Positions 10,051-18,081 are shown, counted from the first letter of the stretch. The stretch is 64,000 bases of DNA from Rubrivivax sp. (GCA_027490215.1 JAIXYO010000029.1:242466-306465); one strand, 5' to 3'. Numbers and translations are program-made. Notes: a model not told the origin generated them from the sequence alone.

Positions 10051-10051
10051 A
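10030..10051 (+). promoter_or_regulatory. Direct repeat at the vapB start, possible operator
   Basis: The octamer TACACACA occurs at 10030-10037 and again at 10044-10051, the second copy covering the A of the vapB ATG. VapBC complexes usually bind repeats over their own promoter, so this is a candidate autoregulatory site. No Shine-Dalgarno sequence is visible before the ATG, so the mRNA could be leaderless. Both readings are inference. Confidence 0.35.
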
Positions 10052-10326
10052 TGGGGCGCGACGTGGAAACGCTGACCACCAGAGTCTTCAACAACGGCAA
10101 CAGCCAGGCGGTGCGCATTCCTGCCGAGTTCCGGCTTGACACTGACCGTGTGAGCATTTCGCGCAATGAGTCGGGCGATCTGGTGATTCATCCCTTGCGG
10201 GCCGAACGTGGCGCTGCGCTGCTCGATGCCCTGCGCGCCGTGGGCGCGGCGGACCTTGCCTTCATCGCAGCGCTGGAGGCTGAACAGGCCGGCCAACAGC
10301 CCCTGCAGGAGCGCGAGGCCCTGTGA
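10051..10326 (+). CDS. vapB: VapB-type antitoxin (AbrB/SpoVT fold)
   Basis: A 91-residue protein with an N-terminal swapped-hairpin DNA-binding domain (TTRVFNNGNSQAVRIPAEF, as in VapB/MazE antitoxins) and a helical C-terminal tail that would wrap the toxin. The stop overlaps the toxin ATG (10323), the standard antitoxin-toxin arrangement. It should neutralise the downstream PIN toxin and repress its own operon. Confidence 0.9.
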   Translation: MGRDVETLTTRVFNNGNSQAVRIPAEFRLDTDRVSISRNESGDLVIHPLRAERGAALLDALRAVGAADLAFIAALEAEQAGQQPLQEREAL

Positions 10327-10736
10327 TCTACGTGCTGGACACCAACATCCTCATCTACCTGATCAAGAACCAGCCGCCCGCCATCGCGCAGCGGGTCGAT
10401 GCGCTGCCGCAGGATGCCAGGCTGTGCATGTCCTTCGTGTCCTGGGCTGAGTTGCTGAAGGGCGCCGAGCGCAGCACGAAAAAACCAGAGGTCCTTCGCC
10501 GGTTGGAAGCCGTGGCCCGACAAGTGACGGTGCTGTATCCGGCAGGCCCCGCCATCTGCGAGCACTACGCTGAGCAGTTCACGCGTCTGAAGGACGCAGG
10601 TACGCCCATCGGCGCAAACAATCTATGGATCGCCTGCCACGCGCTTGCCGAGCGCGCGACGCTGGTAACGCACAACACCAGCGAGTTCCTGCGCGTCGGG
10701 GGACTGAAGGTAGAAGACTGGGTTGCTCCGGGCTGA
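10323..10736 (+). CDS. vapC: VapC-type PIN-domain toxin, altered catalytic acid
   Basis: A 137-residue PIN-domain protein of the VapC/FitB class, expected to be an Mg-dependent RNase acting on tRNA or rRNA. Asp6 (VLDTN) and Glu43 (SWAELLKG) are present. The usual third acid in the motif IGA(N/F)D-x-x-IA-x-HA is Asn100 here (IGANNLWIACHA), and the fourth position is Asn118 (VTHNTSEF), which is Asn in several active relatives. The second VapC in this window has Asp at the same position (D98). The loss may weaken activity. The gene is otherwise full length. Confidence 0.88.
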   Translation: MIYVLDTNILIYLIKNQPPAIAQRVDALPQDARLCMSFVSWAELLKGAERSTKKPEVLRRLEAVARQVTVLYPAGPAICEHYAEQFTRLKDAGTPIGANNLWIACHALAERATLVTHNTSEFLRVGGLKVEDWVAPG

Positions 10737-11063
10737 TGGTCGTGGCTGCTGCACAGATGCAGCCGTTTAACGGCATGGGCCGTCCGGCTACGTTGGCGGC
10801 GATCTTGCTCAGTGTTCGGCCAAGCGACAAACGTGCATCTGGTCCCACCTGTGAACGTTGGAGGATTTCCCTTCGGCCCGCGCGCTGGCCAGCACCGGAC
10901 CGAGCGACCAGACAGCGGACGGTCGCGAGTGACTCTTGATGGCCGGGAGTGAGAGTGCGAAGCTGCGCCAGGAAGCTGACTTTCTGGACGCCTGCGGCAG
11001 GGAGGTCGCCCAGCTGGCTTTGACAGCTAGGTGGCCCCGGCCGGGCTTCGATCAGGCCTCTAT
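10737..11063. other. Intergenic, no gene recognised
   Basis: 327 bases between the toxin gene and the 3' end of the reverse-strand recombinase. Short frames here have no ribosome site and no family features. No clear hairpin terminator was found between these convergent genes. It may be decayed mobile or repeat DNA, which I cannot identify. Confidence 0.5.
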
Positions 11064-11687
11064 TCAGATTTCGGTCTGTTCAGAGATCTCCAGAGCGTCG
11101 TCGACTTCGATGCCGAGGTAGCGCACGGTCGACTCCAGCTTGGAGTGGCCCAGCAGCAACTGCACGGCGCGCAAGTTCTTTGTGCGCCGGTAGATCAACG
11201 TCGCCTTGGTCCGTCGCATCGAGTGTGTACCGTAGTCGGCGGGATCAAGACCAAGCTCTTCAACCCAGCCTTCGAGAATCCGCGCGTACTGCCTCGTACC
11301 CAGGTGTGGTGAGTCGTGTATGCGGCTCGGGAAGAGGTAGTCGTCGTGCTTCAGCGCGGCCAGCTTGATCCATTTCTGCACCGCGTCACGGGTAGCCGGC
11401 GTGATTTCAAACTGCACCGGGCGCTGAGTCTTGTGCTGCATCACCATGGCCCGGGATGCGACCTGGTCCCCATGGCAGATGTCCCGGACTTTCAGGCTGA
11501 CGAGGTCGCAACCGCGAAGCTTGCTGTCGATTCCCAGATTGAAGAGGGCGAGCTCTCGCACCCGGCTTTCCATCTGCAGTCGGACACGAAGGGCCCAGAT
11601 TTCCTTGACCTTGAAAGGCGCCTTCTGCCCAACGATCTTGCCCTTGTTCCACGGCTCGCGACGGACTGCGTTGGCGACGGATCCCAT
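11064..11687 (-). CDS. Small stand-alone tyrosine recombinase
   Basis: A 207-residue protein consisting of little more than the catalytic domain of a tyrosine recombinase. All catalytic residues appear present: Arg58 (SKLRGCDL), Lys86, His155-x-x-Arg158 (HSMRRTKA), His181 (LLGHSKLE) and nucleophile Tyr190 (STVRYLGI). The N-terminal SAM-like core-binding domain of typical integrases is missing. This short form recurs in proteobacteria, so it is a family trait rather than a truncation. AGGAGA lies 6 bases before the ATG at 11687. With the neighbouring VapBC pair it marks a small accessory patch. I could not see attachment sites. Confidence 0.85.
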   Translation of the reverse strand: MGSVANAVRREPWNKGKIVGQKAPFKVKEIWALRVRLQMESRVRELALFNLGIDSKLRGCDLVSLKVRDICHGDQVASRAMVMQHKTQRPVQFEITPATRDAVQKWIKLAALKHDDYLFPSRIHDSPHLGTRQYARILEGWVEELGLDPADYGTHSMRRTKATLIYRRTKNLRAVQLLLGHSKLESTVRYLGIEVDDALEISEQTEI

Positions 11688-11914
11688 GATGGTCTCCTAT
11701 CGAGTTGAGGGCCAGCCAAGATGCGCCGGAGCGTCGTTGAGGTCCTTGTCCTGGGTCAACCCTGCCTTACGACGATTGCGAGGCTCCAGCGTCAGCTTTG
11801 TGGAGTTGCGGGGTAATCACGCTGCCGGCCACGAGCCGTCATTGGCGTCCGTCCGGTCGCAGGTTCGGCACTGTTGGCGACTTGTCCCGTTCGGTGTGAC
11901 CCGGTGCGAGCAAC

Positions 11915-12343
11915 TCAGTGCTTGGGCTCGGCCTTGCCGGCTGCCAGTGCGCGCACCGGCGCATTCACGTCGATGGTCTCGCGTTTTCCGTCCCTGCCTT
12001 CGATGACGAGCTTGACCGGCACCGTGTCGCCTGCTTTCAGCGCCTGCTTCAGGTCGACCGCTTTGCCTGCGGGCAGATCCAGGCCGGGAATGGCCCGCAT
12101 CTTCATCACGTCGCCTTCCATGGCCATCTCGTGGATCTCCACGATGTCGGCCACAGGGGACGAGGCCGAGACGAGCTTCCCTCCGGTGGTGGAAGTCAGC
12201 TGCGCAAACATGCCGGTGGCCTTCTGCTGCGGCACCGTGCCGCGGACCCAGGGGTCCTTCACAGAGGTCTGCGCGTGGGCGGCCCACTGAACGGCGACGA
12301 GGGTCATGCTGATGGCGAGGCGCTGGACGAGTTTCCCGGTCAT
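11915..12343 (-). CDS. PCuAC copper chaperone family protein lacking the HxM motif
   Basis: A 142-residue protein with a signal peptide (about residues 1-24, ending AHAQ) and the PCuAC fold. The first half of the copper motif, His71-X10-Met82 (IHEMAMEGDVMKMR), is present. The second half, normally HxM about 21 residues on, is absent. The chain goes from AGKAVDLK (to residue 99) directly to QALKAGDTVPV, where relatives have about 12 extra residues containing HxM. This looks like a clean in-frame deletion near base 12047. Family members pass Cu(I) to cytochrome oxidase in the periplasm. It is the last gene of an eight-gene metal operon, 124 bases after the DJ-1-like gene. Copper binding may be reduced or lost. 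Confidence 0.85.
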   Translation of the reverse strand: MTGKLVQRLAISMTLVAVQWAAHAQTSVKDPWVRGTVPQQKATGMFAQLTSTTGGKLVSASSPVADIVEIHEMAMEGDVMKMRAIPGLDLPAGKAVDLKQALKAGDTVPVKLVIEGRDGKRETIDVNAPVRALAAGKAEPKH

Positions 12344-12467
12344 GAGTGATCTCCTGTGGACTTGGTTGAGGATGAGGAAGGGATTGGATCAACTGGTCGA
12401 GCCTGACTGCGTCGACGGCGCTGTCCGATGGCCCTGGAGCTTTGCGGCAGGTCCGTCGCTCGTGGCT

Positions 12468-13331
12468 TCAGGCCCGCTTCGCTGATCTTCGAGCAGCTGC
12501 ATGTGCCGCCGCATTCATGCCGGCAAACATCTGCGTCATGAACTCGCGTGCCTCGGTCGGGGCCTTCGCTGGGGACCCCGCGTTGAACCGGGGCGCTGGG
12601 TCGTACTCCAGATAGAGCTGAACCGCCTTGGCGTACTCAGTCGTCCGCAGCCGGGCGATGAGGTCCAGGCCGAAGTCCAGACCCGCCGTCACGCCGCCAC
12701 CTGTCACCCGGTTGCGGTCCGTGACGACGCGCCGACGCGCCGGGATGGCGCCGAACTCCGGAAGCACATCCAGCGTCGCCCAGTAGGAGGTGGCCTTGTA
12801 GCCCTTCAGAAGGCCCGCAGCGCCGAGGATCAGCGAGCCCGTGCACACGCTCGTCACCCACTTGGCCTTGCTGCCGCGATCGGCCAGGAAGTCGAGCACC
12901 TCCTTGTCCTCCATCATCGTCAGCGTGCCGGGCACACCGCCAGGGACGAACAGAACGTCCAGGTTCTCGGGACACTCGGCGAAGGTGCGGGTGGGTGGCA
13001 CGGGGATCATCCCCGGATGCTCTGGCTTCTCTGGGCCGACCGGTTGACGGTTCTTCCAAAGCAGGTGGATGTCGCGGTTCATCAGCGCCTCGAACATCGT
13101 CAGCGGTCCCACCAAGTCCTGCAGGAACATGCCCGGGTACACCAGCATGCCGATCTCGAGCTTGGGCCCGTCCCACAGGTGCCGGTACTTCTGCATCACG
13201 TCCAGGTGATGCTGCTCCGCGCTTTCCTTCGTCGCACCGGCACCAGCCTTGCCCTGGGCCGCGGTGGCGCGCACAGACACCATGGCAGCCGCCATGGCCA
13301 CGGCCGCCTGGCCGAATACTCTTCGATCCAT
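12468..13331 (-). CDS. Exported DJ-1/PfpI (isonitrile hydratase-like) protein
   Basis: A 287-residue protein with an N-terminal twin-arginine-like signal (DRRVFGQAAVAMAAAM) and a DJ-1/PfpI/GATase1-like domain from about residue 57. Asp72 in FLQDLVGP, the glycine pair in VPGGVPG and the nucleophile elbow Cys163-Thr164 in SVCTGS match the isonitrile (isocyanide) hydratase branch of the superfamily. An RSA-type glyoxalase or regulator domain is less likely because no helix-turn-helix follows. Start at 13331 is the ATG directly before the signal peptide; an upstream in-frame extension has no signal features. Proteins of this branch are normally cytoplasmic, so export is unusual. It lies 37 bases after the PepSY gene, inside a TonB-receptor/copper operon. 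Confidence 0.75.
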   Translation of the reverse strand: MDRRVFGQAAVAMAAAMVSVRATAAQGKAGAGATKESAEQHHLDVMQKYRHLWDGPKLEIGMLVYPGMFLQDLVGPLTMFEALMNRDIHLLWKNRQPVGPEKPEHPGMIPVPPTRTFAECPENLDVLFVPGGVPGTLTMMEDKEVLDFLADRGSKAKWVTSVCTGSLILGAAGLLKGYKATSYWATLDVLPEFGAIPARRRVVTDRNRVTGGGVTAGLDFGLDLIARLRTTEYAKAVQLYLEYDPAPRFNAGSPAKAPTEAREFMTQMFAGMNAAAHAAARRSAKRA

Positions 13332-13368
13332 CACCGACTCCCTTCTTGATTCACCCGATTCATCGATC

Positions 13369-14559
13369 TCATGCCGGGTCGACCCGCCCTTCGCGGAGGC
13401 GGCCCGTGGACTCGGCCACCTGCACCCTTCGACGGCGCACGAACAGCCAGACGCCACTGATTGCAAGAACGGCAACGGCCAGCCCGATCACACACACGAC
13501 GATCCGCCCGGCGAGGCCACCCCATCGCCCCGTGTGCAAGGGGTACTGCAGGTCGACGAACACGTCGGCCGCCGTGCGCCGCGACGGTTCCCGCAGGACA
13601 GCCACGTCTGCGGTGCGGGAATCGACCCGAAGTTCCCGTCGCGCTCCGAAGTCGACATCGTCGGGATCGAGGCTGCAATGGCAATACCGGTAGGTCTGGC
13701 CCTCGCGATCCCACTGCATCCAGCCGCTCGTGCCTGGCCAGCCGAGCCGGATCGCCTCGGCCTTTGCCTTCTTCACCGCTTCATCCCAACCCAGCCTCTC
13801 CTGCGTCGGTTCGCTCGGCGGAACCGCCGGCGATGGAACAGGCGACAGCGGCGCGAACCAGGCAACCGCGGGCCTGAAAACCTGCTCGGGCAGGTTCATC
13901 TGGATCGAGCTGCAGGCCACGATCAGCAGCAGCAGCCAGGGCCACAGTCCGCCGGCCCGATGCACGTCGAAGACGGTTCGATGCGTTCCTGCCGAGGTCT
14001 TGACGCGCCACGCCTTGGCCCAGCGTGGCCACCAAGGCCAGCGTCGTGGCAAGGTCAAGGCCAGGGCCACGAAGTTGTCCAGCAGCCAGATCACCGCTGC
14101 GACGCCCATGATCCACGTGCCGACGTCTCCGAGTGCCAGCGAGAGGTGCAACCGGTAGATGAAGGACACGATGTCCTCCGGCGCGAGGCTGGCTTTGCCC
14201 CACAGGCGCTGGCCGACGATCGTGCCGGTGGCCGGATCGGCCGCGACCTCGTCAAATGCGAGTGGCGGTGCGCCTTCGCGCGCCTTCACGTAGGTTCTCA
14301 CGGGCCGACCGGCCTGTCGGTCCAGCGGCATGAACACGACCTCGGCATCGGGAACCTGCGCCTCGATCCGGGCGGCGAGGGCGCTCGGCGTCAACGCCGG
14401 TCCGTGGTCGGCCACGCGATGGAACGCCGGGTTCAGGGCGGCATCGATCTCCTGCTGGAACGCGATCACAGCCCCGCCGAGGCCCGCCACGATGAGTGGC
14501 ACGGCCAGCGCCAGACCGACATAGCGGTGCAGCAGTACCAGGATCTGGCGCACCCGCAT
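13369..14559 (-). CDS. PepSY-associated TM-helix protein, metal uptake reductase-like
   Basis: A 396-residue inner-membrane protein of the PepSY_TM family. It has an N-terminal helix (LLHRYVGLALAVPLIVAGLGG), a periplasmic PepSY region, a central pair of helices with histidines (FIYRLHLSL; IMGVAAVIWLLDN), HRTVFDVHRAGGLW followed by another helix, a second periplasmic domain with a C-x-C (YCHCSLD), and a final helix before a basic tail. Such proteins accompany TonB-dependent receptors and are thought to reduce or handle imported metal complexes. ATG 14559 is preferred over an upstream in-frame TTG at 14577. The neighbours are the TonB receptor 54 bases upstream and the DJ-1-like gene downstream. 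Confidence 0.85.
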   Translation of the reverse strand: MRVRQILVLLHRYVGLALAVPLIVAGLGGAVIAFQQEIDAALNPAFHRVADHGPALTPSALAARIEAQVPDAEVVFMPLDRQAGRPVRTYVKAREGAPPLAFDEVAADPATGTIVGQRLWGKASLAPEDIVSFIYRLHLSLALGDVGTWIMGVAAVIWLLDNFVALALTLPRRWPWWPRWAKAWRVKTSAGTHRTVFDVHRAGGLWPWLLLLIVACSSIQMNLPEQVFRPAVAWFAPLSPVPSPAVPPSEPTQERLGWDEAVKKAKAEAIRLGWPGTSGWMQWDREGQTYRYCHCSLDPDDVDFGARRELRVDSRTADVAVLREPSRRTAADVFVDLQYPLHTGRWGGLAGRIVVCVIGLAVAVLAISGVWLFVRRRRVQVAESTGRLREGRVDPA

Positions 14560-14613
14560 GGCTCGGTCAACCGGCAAGCCGGTTGGCGTTTTGTCGACGG
14601 GCGCAGTTTCGGA

Positions 14614-16674
14614 TCACAGCGCGACCTGCAGGCTCACCGAGACGCTGCGCGGAGCGCCGAAGTTCACGTTGCCGAAGTAGGGGCCGATCAGGTAATCACG
14701 ATCGGTGACGTTCTTGAGTGACACCGCCCACCGCAGCGGCCCCGTCGTGTACGCGGCACCGAGGTCCCAGGTCGTGTAGGCAGCCAGCGCGTCGCCGTTC
14801 TGGTTCACGGTGCGGGCACCCACGCGGCGCAGGCCCACGGTGAGATCCAGCCCATTCACGCCGAATCCTGCGCCGCGCACGATGGCCGTCGCGGCGAGTG
14901 TGTTGGCCGGGATGCCGAACGGCCGGGAGCCCACCGCGCCGGTGGCCGAGGCCAACTGCGTCTTGGAGATGCGTGCGTTCAGGTGCGTGAAGCTCGCTTG
15001 CATGTCCAGGTGGCGGCCCCAACGCGAGTTGAACTCGAGCTCGAAGCCCTTGTGGCGCTGATCACTGGCGGCATCGCAAGCGCTGTCCTCGACGGCACAT
15101 CCTTCGGCCGTGCCGAAGCCGACGTAGTTGTAGACGTTGGTCTGCGTGATGTCGAAGTAGGAGGCGACGGCGGTGTGGCGCCCGTCCGCGCTGCGCCACT
15201 TCACGCCGAGCTCGCGCTGTGCGCCCTCCGAGAACTTGGGCGGCCGGCTGCCGTCGAAGAGGTAGGGATCCCAGCCGTTGATCGGCTCGAATGACTGGGA
15301 GTAGCTCGCAAACGGGGAGAAGCCTCTCACGTCCAGCACCATCACGCCGGCACTGAAGGTGTTCTTCGACAAGTCGCTGCGCACGCCGTAATTGTCGTTG
15401 GCGACCTTGCTGTGCCGGGCGCCGAGGTTCAGGCTGTAGGTGTCGGCCAGCTTCACCCGGTACTGGGTGTAGACACCCTGCTGTTTCAGCTTCTGCGCCG
15501 GAGAGTCCTCGACGTCTCCGGGTACCGCGGGCGTATAGACCGGCGCCGCGATGTCCAGGGGTGCGAGGTCCCCGCCGACACTGCGGGTCCGTGACCGGTA
15601 GTTGAGGCGGTCGTAGCCGACCAGGACGTTGTGCACCCAGGCGCCCGACTTCAGCGTCTTCTCGAGCTGGTTATCGAGCGAGAGGACCGACACCTTGTAG
15701 TCGAAGTAGGAGTAGCCGGGCGTGAAGGTCGTGTCGGTCCAGGCGCTGCCGTAGAAGCTGGTGCCACGCTCGTGGTAGTTGGTCTGCCGCAGGTTCTGCC
15801 TGAACTTCCAGTCGCCGTCGAAGGCCTTGTCGAACGCATAGCCGAACTGTGTCTGCGGGCGGGTGAAGGTCGGAAGAGACGGCTCGCCCAGGTAGGTGGA
15901 ACGCTTCACCTTGCCGGCCAGCTCGAAGGGCACGCCGGTCGACCGGCGGAAATCGTCGTTCTGGTACGAGGTGAAGAGGACGAGCTCAGTGCGCCTGTCC
16001 GGCCGCCACGCCAGAGTCGGTGCGATGTACTGGCGCCTGGAGAAGACGTAGTCCTGGAAGTCGCCGGCGTCGGTGAATGCCATCGGGACGCGGAAGGTCC
16101 ACTCGCCCGAGGTGCCCAGCGTGTCGCCGACATCGGCGGTGAGGCGCTTGTACTTGAAGCTGCCGAGTTCCACCCCGGCCTCCCGGATCGGCGTGGACTG
16201 CGGCCTCTTGCTGATCATGTTGACCAGACCGCCCGGCGCGATCTGGCCGTACTCGACCGATGACGGGCCCTTGAGCACGTCGATGCGTTCCAGCCCGTAG
16301 AGCTCCTCCTGCTGGTTGTAGCCCGGGTCGAGCCGCAAGCCGTTCTTGAACTGGTAGTAGGACTGGAAGAAGCCTCGGATCATGAACTCGTCGTACCCGG
16401 CGCGACCGGCCAATCCGGCCTGTACGCTCGAGACCTGCGACAGCGCCTCTTCGACCGTCTTGAAGGCGCGTGCTTCGATGTCTGCGGCAGTGATGCTGCT
16501 GACGGTCTGCGGCACTTCTTCGGCGGGGATGCCGAGCTTGAAGCGCCCCGTCACCGTCACCGTCTCCAAGGTCTGGGCTGGTACTGCTGCCGGTGACGAT
16601 GCAGCTTGCGCCATGGCGACGACTGGGAAGCCTTGCGCAAGGGCAATGACGAGGGGCCTGAGATGAAGACGCAT
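14614..16674 (-). CDS. TonB-dependent siderophore/metal receptor
   Basis: A 686-residue outer-membrane receptor with a signal peptide (about residues 1-23, ending AMAQA), a plug domain (TVTVTGR; MIRGF; ERIDVLKGPSSVEYGQ; PGGLVNMISKRP) and a 22-strand barrel ending in the C-terminal aromatic/hydrophobic signature VSVSLQVAL. The plug matches the FhuA/FpvA siderophore-receptor class. No N-terminal signalling domain is present and no sigma/anti-sigma pair is adjacent. The operon context (DUF2946, SCO1, PepSY, PCuAC) argues for copper or a copper complex as substrate, although iron cannot be excluded. Confidence 0.9.
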   Translation of the reverse strand: MRLHLRPLVIALAQGFPVVAMAQAASSPAAVPAQTLETVTVTGRFKLGIPAEEVPQTVSSITAADIEARAFKTVEEALSQVSSVQAGLAGRAGYDEFMIRGFFQSYYQFKNGLRLDPGYNQQEELYGLERIDVLKGPSSVEYGQIAPGGLVNMISKRPQSTPIREAGVELGSFKYKRLTADVGDTLGTSGEWTFRVPMAFTDAGDFQDYVFSRRQYIAPTLAWRPDRRTELVLFTSYQNDDFRRSTGVPFELAGKVKRSTYLGEPSLPTFTRPQTQFGYAFDKAFDGDWKFRQNLRQTNYHERGTSFYGSAWTDTTFTPGYSYFDYKVSVLSLDNQLEKTLKSGAWVHNVLVGYDRLNYRSRTRSVGGDLAPLDIAAPVYTPAVPGDVEDSPAQKLKQQGVYTQYRVKLADTYSLNLGARHSKVANDNYGVRSDLSKNTFSAGVMVLDVRGFSPFASYSQSFEPINGWDPYLFDGSRPPKFSEGAQRELGVKWRSADGRHTAVASYFDITQTNVYNYVGFGTAEGCAVEDSACDAASDQRHKGFELEFNSRWGRHLDMQASFTHLNARISKTQLASATGAVGSRPFGIPANTLAATAIVRGAGFGVNGLDLTVGLRRVGARTVNQNGDALAAYTTWDLGAAYTTGPLRWAVSLKNVTDRDYLIGPYFGNVNFGAPRSVSVSLQVAL

Positions 16675-16760
16675 GAGTTACTCCAGGGTATTGAGGTTGA
16701 AGCGATCTGTGGTTGGGGCAGCTGAGGCGGGGACCCGATGTCGCGCGCGGTCCACGCGTG

Positions 16761-17390
16761 TCATGAGCCAGCCTCCAGGAGTCGTGCAACATCGGCGGCC
16801 AACGACGCAGCGTCCTGCTCGTGCCGGACGGCAAGCCGCAGCCGGCCGGTGGGATCGAACACATAGCTGGTGGCGGTGTGGTCCATCGTGTAGCTCCCAC
16901 CAGTGGGCACCTTCTGATAGAACACCTTGAATGCCTTCGCCGTCGACGCCGTCGTGGCCAGATCGGCGTACAGGCCGATGAAGCTCGGGTGGAACGCCCG
17001 CGTGTACTCGCGCAGCACCGCAGGCGTGTCTCGTTCCGGGTCCACGGTGACGAAGATCACCTGCAGCTTCGTGGCCTGCGCGCCGAGGCGTTGCATCACC
17101 GCGGCTGCACGTGACAGAGCCGTCGGGCAGACGTCGGGGCATCGGGTGAAGCCGAAGAACAGCAGGACGCAGCGGCCACGGAAATCCGCCAGTTGCACGG
17201 TGCGGCCGTCTGCGTCCTGCAAGCGGAAGTCGCGACCCCACTCGGCACCGCTCACGTCGATGGACTGGAACGGCGCCTCCGCACTGCGGCGCTCGCATCC
17301 GCTTAGCGCGAGCAGTGCAACGCTCACCGCCGCGCGCGACAGCGCGTCGCGGCGGTTCAGCGGGGCGGAGGGGCATCCGGCCTGCCTCAT
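16761..17390 (-). CDS. SCO1/SenC family copper-binding lipoprotein
   Basis: A 209-residue protein with a lipoprotein signal (LLALSGC, Cys32 as lipidation site) and a thioredoxin-like SCO domain. The copper ligands Cys84-x-x-x-Cys88 (RCPDVCP) and His171 (MDHTATSY) are all present. SCO proteins deliver copper to the CuA centre of cytochrome c oxidase or act as thiol reductases in the periplasm. The start is one base past the preceding gene's stop, so the genes are co-transcribed. No cytochrome oxidase genes are adjacent, so it may serve the metal operon itself. Confidence 0.92.
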   Translation of the reverse strand: MRQAGCPSAPLNRRDALSRAAVSVALLALSGCERRSAEAPFQSIDVSGAEWGRDFRLQDADGRTVQLADFRGRCVLLFFGFTRCPDVCPTALSRAAAVMQRLGAQATKLQVIFVTVDPERDTPAVLREYTRAFHPSFIGLYADLATTASTAKAFKVFYQKVPTGGSYTMDHTATSYVFDPTGRLRLAVRHEQDAASLAADVARLLEAGS

Positions 17391-17391
17391 G

Positions 17392-17694
17392 TCAGCGGGA
17401 CTCCCACGGCCGAGCGATCTCGACCCGTTGCGCCCAGGCCGGCAACTGCGCTGCTTCCATCGTGTTCGCAGGCGGCGCCGGCACCCGCTGTTTCGGCTCG
17501 GTCATGGCGTCCGGCGCGCTCGCACGCGCGACGGTGAGTGGCGGCATGGGTGGGCCTTGATATCCGCCGCCGACAAGCAGGGCCAGCGCATAGATGGCCC
17601 CGACGGCGCCCAGATGCAAGGCGACAAACAGCCGAACGCGTCGACGCTGATCGCCCTCGGGCGCATCCGAAGGCGCCACCGCCTCGGGCTTCAC
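17392..17694 (-). CDS. Small single-span membrane protein of the copper operon
   Basis: A 100-residue protein of unknown function with one membrane helix (LFVALHLGAVGAIYALALLVGG, about residues 18-40) preceded by an Arg-rich stretch and followed by a Pro-rich extracytoplasmic tail. The GTG at 17694 is chosen because it overlaps the upstream TGA by 4 bases; a longer form starting at 17754 would overlap that gene by over 60 bases. No cysteine or histidine motif for metal binding is evident apart from a single His in the helix. I recognise no named family. Confidence 0.7.
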   Translation of the reverse strand: MKPEAVAPSDAPEGDQRRRVRLFVALHLGAVGAIYALALLVGGGYQGPPMPPLTVARASAPDAMTEPKQRVPAPPANTMEAAQLPAWAQRVEIARPWESR

Positions 17695-17981
17695 AGGTCG
17701 GCTCCCGTCAGCGGCCCGCCCGCCCGCCGGATCGCGGGCAGTGGCTCGTGGCACGGCGGCGGTGCTCCACCGTGTTCTCGGACCGGCAGGAGTTCCATGC
17801 GCACGGAAGGCCCTGCATGCGCCAGGCTGACGAGCGCCCTGACTTCGGCCACGCTGTAGGCGGGTGCTATGTGCCCGGTCACGACCTGCCAGCCGGACCA
17901 GAGCACCCAGGCTGCGAGGCCCAGCGCGGCCCCGATGTTGATGTGCGTCATGACCCGCATGACGCGTTCGATGAAGTTCAC
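17691..17981 (-). CDS. Small membrane protein of the copper operon
   Basis: A 96-residue protein of unknown function. An N-terminal amphipathic stretch is followed by one membrane helix (IGAALGLAAWVLWSGWQVVTG, about residues 15-35), then a soluble tail with the only His/Cys cluster, REHGGAPPPCHEP. It starts 100 bases after the DUF2946 gene and its stop overlaps the next gene's GTG by 4 bases. Position between DUF2946 and SCO1 suggests a part in periplasmic metal handling, but no family is recognised. Confidence 0.65.
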   Translation of the reverse strand: MNFIERVMRVMTHINIGAALGLAAWVLWSGWQVVTGHIAPAYSVAEVRALVSLAHAGPSVRMELLPVREHGGAPPPCHEPLPAIRRAGGPLTGADL

Positions 17982-18081
17982 GAAGTTCTCCTGCAGGCAG
18001 GCGACGGCTGGAAGGCCGAGGCCAGCGATCGACGAGCGCGAGGCCGGTCAGGACGACCGGCGTCTCGCAGCGTTCAGGCGA

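Noticed and set aside
11064..11687. The tyrosine recombinase as the integron integrase for the cassette block at 37-39 kb
   Set aside because: It lacks the N-terminal domain and the extra IntI-specific helix and is over 25 kb away; it belongs to another recombinase group.
14559..14577. TTG 14577 as the PepSY gene start
   Set aside because: An ATG at 14559 lies closer to the first membrane helix and the extra residues have no conserved features.
13249..14721. A 490-codon forward frame opposite the PepSY gene
   Set aside because: It shadows a clear membrane-protein gene; its composition is low-complexity and it has no ribosome site.
17695..17754. An upstream start at 17754 for the 100-residue membrane protein
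   Set aside because: It would overlap the preceding gene by over 60 bases, whereas GTG 17694 gives the usual 4-base overlap.
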